6,594 nt of DNA from Thiosocius sp049669185 (GTDB lineage: Bacteria > Pseudomonadota > Gammaproteobacteria > Chromatiales > Chromatiaceae), in contig JBATKF010000095.1 of NCBI GenBank assembly GCA_049669185.1, positions 1 to 6,594 of the forward strand. The letters run 5' to 3'. A program made the translations under genes and the position numbers. Of this stretch, positions 1 to 5,333 are shown in pieces (positions within the stretch are counted from its first letter, which is position 1; each line of letters begins with the position of its first letter). The notes under the pieces were generated by a model that was not told the DNA's origin, did no database searches, and saw only the letters and a list, made by a program, of their open reading frames with translations.

Positions 1-1512
1 GTCCTCGAGATTGGCGGGTCGCCGGGCAACACTGTCGAGCCCGCTGCCTGGGCGACGCGTATCGGCGACCGAATCCCAAATCTCGTCTTGCGCTACTCCG
101 GCGGCAGCTTGACCGAAATCCAGCGCAGTCTGCCAACCGTCCGAAGCGTCCGCCGGCGCATCTTGCGCCCTGATGCCAAGATCCAGCACGCTCCCGTAGG
201 GCAGGCCAAGGCGGCCCTGGTCATCATTCAACACGTAGCCGCGGCCCTCCACGGAAGTCGTCCCTAGTTCCAACCGCGGCTTGGATGCTGTCGCGGTCGG
301 CCCGTTGAACTGCCAACTCAGGATCGCCACGGCGCCGGCGGCAGCGATGCCTAAGCCAGCCATCACAGGACGCGGCCATCGCCACAGGGCGGCGCTATAC
401 CTCTGGTAATTACCGCGCTCGCCCGTTGTACTCGCCGGCACCCGCCGCCAAGATGCAAAAGACGCTGCGCGCCCTGACCATGAGGGTCGCGTCAGCGACT
501 GCGAATCCGCCACCGGTTGCATTGGCGCCTCGTCCACGGGTGGCGCATCGGCGAGGCACGGCTCGGGCGTAGGCGGCAGAGCTGACGGAACTTGCACGAC
601 TTGAGCGCGCGGACTCGGTGTCAATGCCAGACCATGGACAGGATCGAAGATGCCCTGGGACCCCTCGCTCGCGCGATCCGCGTCGTCGTGCAGCGGTGCC
701 AGCAACTCATCGCGCAGATCTCGCACCACCGCGGTGACATCACGCTCGTTCAGCGCATGTTTTTCTTCCGTGCTTCCATGCAAGAGCAGGCGGCTACAGA
801 TCTTGTTCACATGCCGGGGAAGGCCATGGCTGTAGTCGTAAATCGCCTTGATTGCCGGGCCGTTGACTGAGGGATCTCCCGTCCAATCGGCAGCCTCCAG
901 GCGGTACTCGATGTATGCCTTGGTCTCCTCAAGGGTCATTGTCTGCAGACGGCAACTCGCAATGACACGCTGTTGGAACTGTTCCATCCCGGGGGCCGAC
1001 ATCACATCCTCGAGTCCCTCCTGACCCAGCAAGATGAGCTGAAACACCGGTCGCGAGCGCGACTGCATATCGGTCATCAGGCGCATCGACTCCAGCGACT
1101 GATGAGAGAGAGTCTGGGCTTCATCGATCAGCACCAGCGCCCGCCGCTGCGAATGTTCCAACTCGATCAGGTAACGCTCGATACGATGGGAGAGCATCGC
1201 CCGATCCAGGCCTTCGACCGGCAGACCCAAAGAATAACCCAGCTTGCGCAACAGATCGGTCGGATTGAGATCGTTCGCGATCAATCGCACGCTGACGACC
1301 TTGGAGGGATTCAGCCCGGTCAGCAGCCGCTCGGCCAGTGTCGTCTTGCCCGATCCGGATGGACCCGTGACTACGACGATTCCCTCGCCGCGCTTGAGCG
1401 CATAGTGCAGGTAGGCCCACGCCTTGGCGCAGCTGCTGTGCGCGAAACAGACACGGGGATCCGGCAACAACCGAAAAGGATCGTCGCGCAGTTGGTAGAA
1501 ACTCTCGTACAT
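1..1512 (-). CDS. ExeA/GspA-type AAA+ ATPase with membrane anchor (C-terminus off the window)
   Basis: I translated the minus strand from ATG at 1512 and it stays open for 504 codons to the left edge, so the C-terminus is missing. The N-terminus MYESFYQLRDDPFRLLPDPR is typical of ExeA/GspA and of XrtA/PEP-CTERM-associated ATPases. Walker A is GPSGSGKT (residues 50-57), Walker B is ALVLIDEAQ (125-133), a sensor-like LILLGQ lies at 159-164, and the AAA lid ends around HVNKICSRLLL (234-244). A Pro/Ala-rich linker (about 297-345) leads to one hydrophobic segment (about 383-400, MAGLGIAAAGAVAILSW) preceded by RWPRP, which predicts a cytoplasmic ATPase and periplasmic C-terminus. In ExeA such proteins use ATP to help place the type II secretin through peptidoglycan; XrtA-linked relatives serve exopolysaccharide or exosortase loci. 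The visible periplasmic part (403-504) shows no motif I recognise. Which subgroup it belongs to depends on genes outside the window. The ribosome site is weak (GAGGGA about 10 bases before ATG). Confidence 0.88.
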   Translation of the reverse strand, partial: MYESFYQLRDDPFRLLPDPRVCFAHSSCAKAWAYLHYALKRGEGIVVVTGPSGSGKTTLAERLLTGLNPSKVVSVRLIANDLNPTDLLRKLGYSLGLPVEGLDRAMLSHRIERYLIELEHSQRRALVLIDEAQTLSHQSLESMRLMTDMQSRSRPVFQLILLGQEGLEDVMSAPGMEQFQQRVIASCRLQTMTLEETKAYIEYRLEAADWTGDPSVNGPAIKAIYDYSHGLPRHVNKICSRLLLHGSTEEKHALNERDVTAVVRDLRDELLAPLHDDADRASEGSQGIFDPVHGLALTPSPRAQVVQVPSALPPTPEPCLADAPPVDEAPMQPVADSQSLTRPSWSGRAASFASWRRVPASTTGERGNYQRYSAALWRWPRPVMAGLGIAAAGAVAILSWQFNGPTATASKPRLELGTTSVEGRGYVLNDDQGRLGLPYGSVLDLGIRAQDAPADASDGWQTALDFGQAAAGVAQDEIWDSVADTRRPGSGLDSVARRPANLED

Positions 1513-1683
1513 GGATGCTGTCCCTCACCGTTATTGCCGGTTTAGATAGCAACCCTAACAGACTGATTCCGGTGTGGAAAATCGCGAATTCTTAGGTAAG
1601 TGCCCAAAAGTGCTATCTCTGCGCACCGTTTAGGTCGACCAGGTCATTCGCCTGGCGCCGTTTCAATGATGCAATCAGTGGTC

Positions 1684-1698
1684 TGGCACAAGTTGCCA
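1684..1698. promoter_or_regulatory. Inverted repeat TGGCA-N5-TGCCA, possible operator
   Basis: A perfect 5-bp inverted repeat with a 5-base spacer (TGGCACAAGTTGCCA) lies between the stop of the unknown gene (1717) and the start of the ATPase (1512), about 170 bases upstream of the ATPase. Its form suits a dimeric regulator site. It resembles a sigma-54 box, but the TGGCAC to TTGC spacing is two bases too short. The arm is short enough to occur by chance. Confidence 0.2.
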
Positions 1699-1716
1699 AA
1701 CGGCCCCTTCGCGCGA

Positions 1717-2181
1717 CTAACCGCCCCGACCGGCCGCGCGCGCGGCCGCCTCCCGGGTATAGAAACGGCTGCCGTTCACGAACCCGGCGAGGATGCTGGC
1801 AAGTACCTCACGAACGTTTCCGCCGGGATCGCGCGCAACTATCCAATCCTCAGGCAGGCCGTCGAGTACGTGCACCGGGGCAACGGCGCCGTTGGCAAAT
1901 CGCGAAACGACGGTCTCTCCGGTCGCGGTATTGAGGTAGGCGGGTCGGAAACCCAGCGACCGGTTGTTCTCGCTGACGCCGCCGGTTCCGCGAAATACCG
2001 CATTCTCACGACGCAGCTTATGTCGGCACAGTGCGGCAAGATTCGGACCGGCCCTGCGCCGGAGTGCAATATTGCGATGCGCAATACTCTGTGGTGTTCT
2101 ACGGCTGGCCACGGCTCTCTCCCAGGCAAAAACGGATTCGACAATTCGTCCGGCGGTATCGATAGCTGAAGCATCAGCCAT
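1717..2181 (-). CDS. Conserved protein of unknown function (154 aa)
   Basis: ATG at 2181 is preceded by TGAGG five bases upstream, which supports this start; the stop is TAG at 1719-1717. The C-terminal half (about residues 66-145) reads like a compact conserved domain: TGGVSENNRSLGFRPAYL, then SRFANG, APVHVLDGLP, GNVREV, ILAGFVNGSRFYTREAAA. I recall this layout (GF-PA, SRFADG, HLLDGLP, GF--GRFYTR) from uncharacterised proteobacterial proteins, but know no Pfam name or function. Residues 1-65 are Arg/Ala-rich and look less constrained. There is no signal peptide, membrane segment or cysteine cluster (only Cys52), so a soluble cytoplasmic protein is likely. It lies upstream of the ATPase on the same strand, 204 bases away, probably as a separate unit. 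The competing plus-strand frames over this interval have no recognisable pattern. Confidence 0.62.
   Translation of the reverse strand: MADASAIDTAGRIVESVFAWERAVASRRTPQSIAHRNIALRRRAGPNLAALCRHKLRRENAVFRGTGGVSENNRSLGFRPAYLNTATGETVVSRFANGAVAPVHVLDGLPEDWIVARDPGGNVREVLASILAGFVNGSRFYTREAAARAAGRGG
1731..1748. repeat. Perfect 18-bp GC palindrome
   Basis: CGGCCGCGCGCGCGGCCG equals its own reverse complement. It lies in the last codons of the unknown minus-strand gene, where it encodes part of the Arg/Ala tail just before the stop. It may form a cruciform or mRNA hairpin near the gene end. No T-tract follows, so it is not called a terminator. Simple GC alternation in GC-rich coding DNA can also give this. 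Confidence 0.5.
2070..2086. repeat. Perfect 7-bp inverted repeat with 3-base loop inside a gene
   Basis: TATTGCG-ATG-CGCAATA lies in the less conserved N-terminal coding part of the unknown protein. The arms are perfect, but no function can be assigned. It may be chance. Confidence 0.3.
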
Positions 2182-2186
2182 GCCAG

Positions 2187-2191
2187 CCTCA
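2187..2191 (-). promoter_or_regulatory. Ribosome binding site of the 1717-2181 gene
   Basis: On the minus strand, TGAGG ends five bases before the ATG at 2181. This is the main support for that start codon. Confidence 0.5.
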
Positions 2192-2409
2192 GGGAAGCTC
2201 GATCATCACAGCAAAAACAGGGCCTATTAATTGCTATTTTTCAATTGTTTAAAGTTTTTTCTTAGAGTCTATCGAGGCTGTTTCGGGCCCCAGCATTCAG
2301 CAGCAGAAATGCGTTTCGTAAAATTTTTTGAACAAACTGACGCTTAGCTGCAACCCAAAGGCCAGGTCGGCAGCATGAATTAGGAAGCGCGTGACCAGGG
2401 TGCAATGGC

Positions 2410-2424
2410 CGAAGCGGGGCTTCG
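2410..2424 (+). repeat. Leader hairpin upstream of the redoxin gene
   Basis: CGAAGC-GGG-GCTTCG forms a perfect 6-bp stem with a 3-base loop about 80 bases before the TTG start of the redoxin gene. No U-run follows. It would fold in a leader transcript, or it may be chance. Confidence 0.25.
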
Positions 2425-2493
2425 CGCATCATCGAACGGCAATCGAAAGACCCGCGCGAAATACGCCGGCGCGCGACGTGGTCTTGTAAATAG

Positions 2494-2498
2494 GGAGG
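2494..2498 (+). promoter_or_regulatory. Strong ribosome binding site that selects the TTG start
   Basis: GGAGG ends eight bases before TTG at 2507-2509. The in-frame ATG at 2405 lacks such a site and would place 34 charged, non-signal residues before a clear signal peptide. This Shine-Dalgarno sequence therefore decides the start. Confidence 0.75.
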
Positions 2499-2506
2499 TG
2501 GACACC

Positions 2507-3259
2507 TTGAGATACCAAACGCTCTCGCCGGCACTCAGGGTCGCCGGCCTCAGCGCGCTCCTGTCATTGTCTGCGCCGGGGGCTGCCGCCCAACCCGGCC
2601 CGATCGCACCGCCGGCCGGGCGCACACCGTCCATCTGGCTCGGCCCCAAGCCGCTATCGGCGGCAGAGGCAGGAATTGGGCAGCGAGTTCAGGCGACCGA
2701 CCTGCGTGATATCAATGGTCAGATCCACCGCCTGTTCGAAAGGCCCGGGCGAGCGGGGACCGTGGTCGTGGTGCGCGATCCAGGGTGCCCCGTCTCGCGA
2801 CGCTATGGCCCGCGCATCACCCAACTTGCGACACAGTACGCGACGGCCGGCTTCCGCTTCGTGTTCATCTACCCCCGCGCGGACCTGACCACTGAGCAGC
2901 GCCTGCGCGATGCGGCCACGCTGGCTATCCCCGGGATCTATGCCGAGCGTGGCAGTTTCGCATTGGCGGAGCAGCTCGGCGTCAAGAGTACCGGTGACGT
3001 CTTCGTTCTCGATGCAGAACACCGTCTGAGGTATCGCGGGGCTGTGGACGACCAGTTCGGTATCGGCTACACGCAGGATTTTCCGACCTCGCACTACCTG
3101 CGCAATGCCATGGATTCAATCTTGCACGGTGATGCCGTGGCAGTGCCGGCGACTTCGGCGCCCGGCTGCTACATCGATGCCGATCCAGAACAGGATCGGG
3201 TGTTTCCACCACTGCCCGAAGGGTACATCCTGTCCCTGCTAGTCACCTCTACATTATGA
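2507..3259 (+). CDS. Exported redoxin (thioredoxin-fold) family protein
   Basis: I choose TTG at 2507 (250 aa) because GGAGG lies eight bases upstream and the protein then opens with a signal peptide: MRYQ, a hydrophobic stretch (VAGLSALLSLSA), and a likely cut after APGAAA near residue 28. The mature protein is thus periplasmic or extracellular. A redoxin/AhpC-TSA-like core follows: TVVVVRDPGCPVSRRYGP (around 85-102) with peroxidatic-type Cys94 in a CPVS motif, FRFVFIYP (116-123), DVFVLDAEHRLRYRGAVDDQ (about 164-183), and a C-terminal APGC (Cys221). The protein has only these two cysteines. Relatives with CP-[IV]-S and a late APGC are common in exported thiol proteins that I cannot tie to a fixed pathway. 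The likely role is thiol-disulfide or peroxide chemistry in the envelope; the substrate is unknown. The next gene begins 49 bases downstream and may be co-transcribed. Confidence 0.8.
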   Translation: MRYQTLSPALRVAGLSALLSLSAPGAAAQPGPIAPPAGRTPSIWLGPKPLSAAEAGIGQRVQATDLRDINGQIHRLFERPGRAGTVVVVRDPGCPVSRRYGPRITQLATQYATAGFRFVFIYPRADLTTEQRLRDAATLAIPGIYAERGSFALAEQLGVKSTGDVFVLDAEHRLRYRGAVDDQFGIGYTQDFPTSHYLRNAMDSILHGDAVAVPATSAPGCYIDADPEQDRVFPPLPEGYILSLLVTSTL

Positions 3260-3308
3260 GCCCTCCATAGGATAACATCCGGTTCCAGACTTGAACCCGG
3301 ATTCCCCC

Positions 3309-3956
3309 ATGCGACTGCGGCTTTTTTTGTTTGCTCTCGCCCTGCCGATGGCCGGCTGCCAAACCGCGTACTACAGCACCATGGAAGGCCTCGGATTCGA
3401 AAAACGCGACATCCTGGTCGACCGCGTCGAGGAGGCGCGGGACGCCCAACAGGACGCCAAGGTGCAGTTCGAGTCGGCACTCGAGCAGTTCATTGCCGTT
3501 ACCGACTATCGAGGCAGTGATCTCGAAGATCAGTACCGCAATCTGAAATCGGAATACGAGGACAGTGCCAACCGTGCGAACACAGTCCGCCGTCGGGTCA
3601 ACGACGTCGAACGTGTTGCCGAGGACCTGTTCGATGAGTGGGAGGCGGAACTCGACCAGTACACCGACGCGAACCTGCGTCGCGCCAGTGCCGATCAGCT
3701 GCGCAGGACACAGACCAGTTACCGGCAGTTGATGCAGGCCATGCGCCGGGCTGAGTCCAAAATCGACCCCGTGCTGCTGGCGTTCCGCGATCGGGTACTC
3801 TTCCTGAAACACAACCTCAACGCCCAGGCGATCGCGTCGTTGAAGACCAACCGGGCAGCGGTCGAATCCGATATCCAGGCACTGATACGCGACATGAACC
3901 AGTCGATCGCGGAAGCAGATCGATTCGTGCAGTCGATGGCCGCTCCAAAGGGCTAG
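3309..3956 (+). CDS. DUF2959 family outer-membrane lipoprotein
   Basis: ATG at 3309 gives 215 aa. The frame also allows TTG at 3291, but neither has a good Shine-Dalgarno sequence, and the ATG gives a compact lipoprotein signal: MRLRLFLFALALPMAGC with lipidation at Cys17. Gln at +2 favours the outer membrane under the Lol rule. The mature part matches DUF2959 as I know it: QTAYYSTMEGLGFEKRDILV, RVEEARDAQQDAK, LFDEWEAELDQY, LRRASADQLRRT, ESKIDPVLLAFRDRVLFLKH and NLNAQAIASL. It is almost wholly polar and helical with heptad-like spacing, so a coiled-coil bundle in the periplasm is likely. Length is normal for the family and the protein looks intact. Its function is not known. It follows the exported redoxin gene on the same strand and converges with the DUF2934 gene, whose stop lies 12 bases away. 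Confidence 0.9.
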   Translation: MRLRLFLFALALPMAGCQTAYYSTMEGLGFEKRDILVDRVEEARDAQQDAKVQFESALEQFIAVTDYRGSDLEDQYRNLKSEYEDSANRANTVRRRVNDVERVAEDLFDEWEAELDQYTDANLRRASADQLRRTQTSYRQLMQAMRRAESKIDPVLLAFRDRVLFLKHNLNAQAIASLKTNRAAVESDIQALIRDMNQSIAEADRFVQSMAAPKG

Positions 3957-3968
3957 CAAGCCTGGTAG

Positions 3969-4340
3969 TCAGTCGACGACCTTCCGCCCGGCCTTTGCCA
4001 GACGGGCATCTACCTCCGCCTCGGCCATCAGCCAGTCTTCGTGCTGGTCGCTGGTAAAGCCCTGCGCCTCGGCACGCAGATAGGCCGCCTCGGCGATCAT
4101 CTGGTGGCGTTCGCTGGCGAGGATCCGTTGCGCGGCCTTTCGCGTACCCTTTTTGGCCGCTGACTTCCCCGCCGCCTCCGGGCCTGCTTTCTTCGTTAAG
4201 GACGTCTTCTTGGCAGCAGCGTCTTTGGTTGCTGCGCTCTTCGACGTCTTTTGCGCCGTGGTCTTTTTCTTCGCCGTTGCCTTCTTGGTAACCTTCGGTT
4301 TGGTCGCGGTACGACCGGTTTCTTCGCTATTCCTGCCCAT
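3969..4340 (-). CDS. Histone-H1-like Lys-rich tail joined to a DUF2934 domain
   Basis: The frame is open further upstream, but ATG at 4340 has GAGGG six bases before it and starts the low-complexity tail, so I take 123 aa. Residues about 11-70 are dominated by Lys, Ala and Thr in repeated KKA/AKK/TKK units, like the tails of bacterial histone H1-like proteins; this part should be disordered and bind nucleic acid. Residues about 77-113 (RHQMIAEAAYLRAEAQGF, then DWLMAEAEVDARL) match DUF2934, a short helical domain of unknown function often found in small basic proteins. A cytoplasmic, nucleoid-associated role is an inference from composition. There is no signal peptide or cysteine. It is transcribed alone, facing the DUF2959 gene. 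Confidence 0.82.
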   Translation of the reverse strand: MGRNSEETGRTATKPKVTKKATAKKKTTAQKTSKSAATKDAAAKKTSLTKKAGPEAAGKSAAKKGTRKAAQRILASERHQMIAEAAYLRAEAQGFTSDQHEDWLMAEAEVDARLAKAGRKVVD

Positions 4341-4346
4341 TGCTAT

Positions 4347-4351
4347 CCCTC
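4347..4351 (-). promoter_or_regulatory. Ribosome binding site of the DUF2934 gene
   Basis: On the minus strand, GAGGG lies six bases before ATG at 4340. It favours this start over the in-frame upstream start at 4535, whose extra 65 residues look like translated non-coding DNA. Confidence 0.6.
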
Positions 4352-4432
4352 GTTGAGCATGACTGCCTTGGTGAAAGCGATGCCGGCCGCTGGAATGACA
4401 TGCACCGCGCGCTTGACGGCACCTTAATACCC

Positions 4433-4453
4433 GACAATCTTCTCCTGATTGTC
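4433..4453. promoter_or_regulatory. Perfect 7-bp inverted repeat with 7-base spacer, possible operator or leader hairpin
   Basis: GACAATC and GATTGTC are exact reverse complements separated by TTCTCCT. The site lies 93 bases before the DUF2934 start. Read on the minus strand, the loop is AGGAGAA, a Shine-Dalgarno-like sequence held in a hairpin. It could be a dimeric regulator site or a leader structure; no T-run makes it a terminator. Confidence 0.35.
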
Positions 4454-4657
4454 CCTTGCTGACCAGCCTTATAAGCGCAAACACTGTCGATAGTTGGCTA
4501 CCTGTCGCGCAAAGACGCTGGCCTGGAAATCTCACCGGCCGGCCAACGGCTGCCTGATAAGCGATTGAACTTCAAGCGGTATAAGCCCCCATGAACGCAC
4601 TTCGAACAATGACACTCTGTTTTCGCCGCTGGCCTATCGCGGTCCTGGCGGTTTCTC

Positions 4658-4676
4658 CCTCGCCACAGGGGCGAGG
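4658..4676. repeat. REP-like GC hairpin
   Basis: CCTCGCC-ACAGG-GGCGAGG is a perfect 7-bp stem with a 5-base loop, flanked by TCTC on the left and TGCAGGG on the right. This form (CTCCCTCGCC, loop, GGGCGAGGTGCAGGG) resembles the scattered palindromic repeats of proteobacterial intergenic regions. I cannot confirm that it is repeated in the genome, because only one copy is in the window. Confidence 0.4.
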
Positions 4677-4747
4677 TGCAGGGAAGCACCGAGCAAACTC
4701 GCCAATCGCCGCGATGCCGGTTAGATTTCCAGGCTAGTCTTGCAACC

Positions 4748-5314
4748 ATGAACGACTGGCGCCGCGAGGCATTCCGATACACCGGCTATTTCTGCGAGGA
4801 GAATATCTGGTGGCTCGCCAGATCGCTCATGGATGCGGGCAGTGACGCAGCGCAGATGCAGGTGCTGTTTTTTTCCAATCAGTGGCAGACCGTGATCCTG
4901 CGCAACCAACGTGCCGCCACCGCGGGACAGCCGGTCGCCTGGGACTATCACGTGGTTCTCACCGCAGTCAGCGACGCGACACCATGGGTGCTGGATTTCG
5001 ACACCCGCCTGGCATTCCCGACGCGCTACCGGGAATACTTCGTCGACAGCTTCCCGCTCCAGTCGACGCTGCCCGAACGCTACCGTTGCTGGGTGCGATG
5101 CATCCCGGCGGCAAGCTATCTGGCGCACTTCTGTTCCGACCGATCGCACATGATCGGAAGGATCGCGGCGGCCGACTTTCCGGACTACCCCATGATCCAG
5201 CCAGCCGCCCGCGGCCTTGTTATCCCGCTGAGTGATTACCGAGACATGGAGAAGACGCTGCCCGACGGCAGCCGCGTGCAGCCGCTGGCCACCTTCTTCC
5301 CGGAGCTGGCTTGA
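4748..5314 (+). CDS. Protein N-terminal glutamine amidohydrolase (NTAQ1 family)
   Basis: It converts N-terminal Gln of proteins to Glu, releasing ammonia, which in eukaryotes is the first step of an N-degron branch. ATG at 4748 (188 aa) matches where the family begins; the frame extends up to GTG at 4676 but those residues are not conserved. Family signatures are clear: FRYTGYFCEENIWWLA (9-24), FFSN (41-44), WDYHVVL (65-71), VLDFDTRLAFP (81-91), and SYLAHFCSDRSHM (123-135). From recall of human NTAQ1 (Cys28, His81, Asp97), the triad aligns with Cys16, His68 and Asp83, so the enzyme should be active. Length is slightly below the human 205 aa. No signal peptide, hence cytosolic. Family identification is by pattern recall. 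It is transcribed alone on the plus strand, divergent from the DUF2934 gene and convergent with the methyltransferase. The Shine-Dalgarno sequence is poor. Substrates and downstream transferase are not visible here. Confidence 0.88.
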   Translation: MNDWRREAFRYTGYFCEENIWWLARSLMDAGSDAAQMQVLFFSNQWQTVILRNQRAATAGQPVAWDYHVVLTAVSDATPWVLDFDTRLAFPTRYREYFVDSFPLQSTLPERYRCWVRCIPAASYLAHFCSDRSHMIGRIAAADFPDYPMIQPAARGLVIPLSDYRDMEKTLPDGSRVQPLATFFPELA

Positions 5315-5333
5315 CGCACGTCAGAGAGCGTCA
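5312..5333. terminator. Small inverted repeat covering both convergent stop codons
   Basis: TGACGC (5312-5317) and GCGTCA (5328-5333) are exact reverse complements with a 10-base loop. The plus-strand TGA of the amidase gene and the minus-strand TGA of the methyltransferase gene each start their arm. There is no T-tract on either side, so a role as a two-way terminator is only suggested. Confidence 0.2.

Larger units (their letters stand above)
2182..2506. other. Divergent intergenic region, AT-rich in its left half
   Basis: These 325 bases separate the minus-strand unknown gene from the plus-strand redoxin gene and must hold both promoters. The 60 bases from 2221 contain 19 G or C, far below the flanking genes, with long T runs at 2236-2241 and 2255-2260 and again near 2323-2329. 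A weak plus-strand -10-like TAAAAT lies near 2320, but no convincing -35/-10 pair is visible on either strand, so I call no individual promoter. A short inverted repeat AATTG/CAATT lies at 2229-2246. From about 2340 to 2506 the base composition returns to GC-rich, and this part is probably the leader of the redoxin gene. Open frames here show no conserved pattern. Confidence 0.5.
4341..4747. other. Intergenic region without a convincing gene
   Basis: About 400 bases separate the divergent DUF2934 (minus) and NTAQ1-type (plus) genes. Short frames exist, such as a 48-codon frame at 4591-4737 on the plus strand, but their products look like random GC-rich translation and contain the SPSPQGRG-type signature typical of translated repeats. 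No tRNA-like TTCGAATCC arm is seen. The region holds a 7-bp palindrome at 4433-4453 and a GC hairpin at 4658-4676, both listed separately. Promoters for both genes are expected here, but none stands out. Confidence 0.55.

Noticed and set aside
973..1545. 190-aa plus-strand frame and other frames opposite the ATPase
   Set aside because: They lie antisense to a clear AAA+ ATPase with Walker motifs; the products are His/Gln/Arg-rich with no family pattern.
1684..1698. Sigma-54 promoter (TGGCAC...TTGC)
   Set aside because: The spacer is three bases, not five, so the -24 and -12 elements would be out of register on either strand.
2405..2506. Redoxin start at ATG 2405
   Set aside because: No ribosome site, and 34 basic residues would precede a clear signal peptide; the TTG at 2507 has GGAGG eight bases upstream.
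3249..3959. 236-aa minus-strand frame over the DUF2959 gene
   Set aside because: It is the mirror of a well recognised lipoprotein; long antisense frames are common in GC-rich genes.
4341..4535. N-terminal extension of the DUF2934 protein to 4535
   Set aside because: The extra 65 residues look like translated intergenic DNA and the ATG at 4340 has a good GAGGG site.
4591..4737. 48-codon plus-strand frame upstream of the amidase gene
   Set aside because: Its SPSPQGRG stretch is what a palindromic repeat gives when translated, and there is no ribosome site.
4498..4782. 94-aa minus-strand frame with CHCSKC
   Set aside because: The Cys pattern drew attention as a possible zinc site, but the frame runs over the REP-like hairpin and into the start of the amidase gene, and shows no conserved domain.
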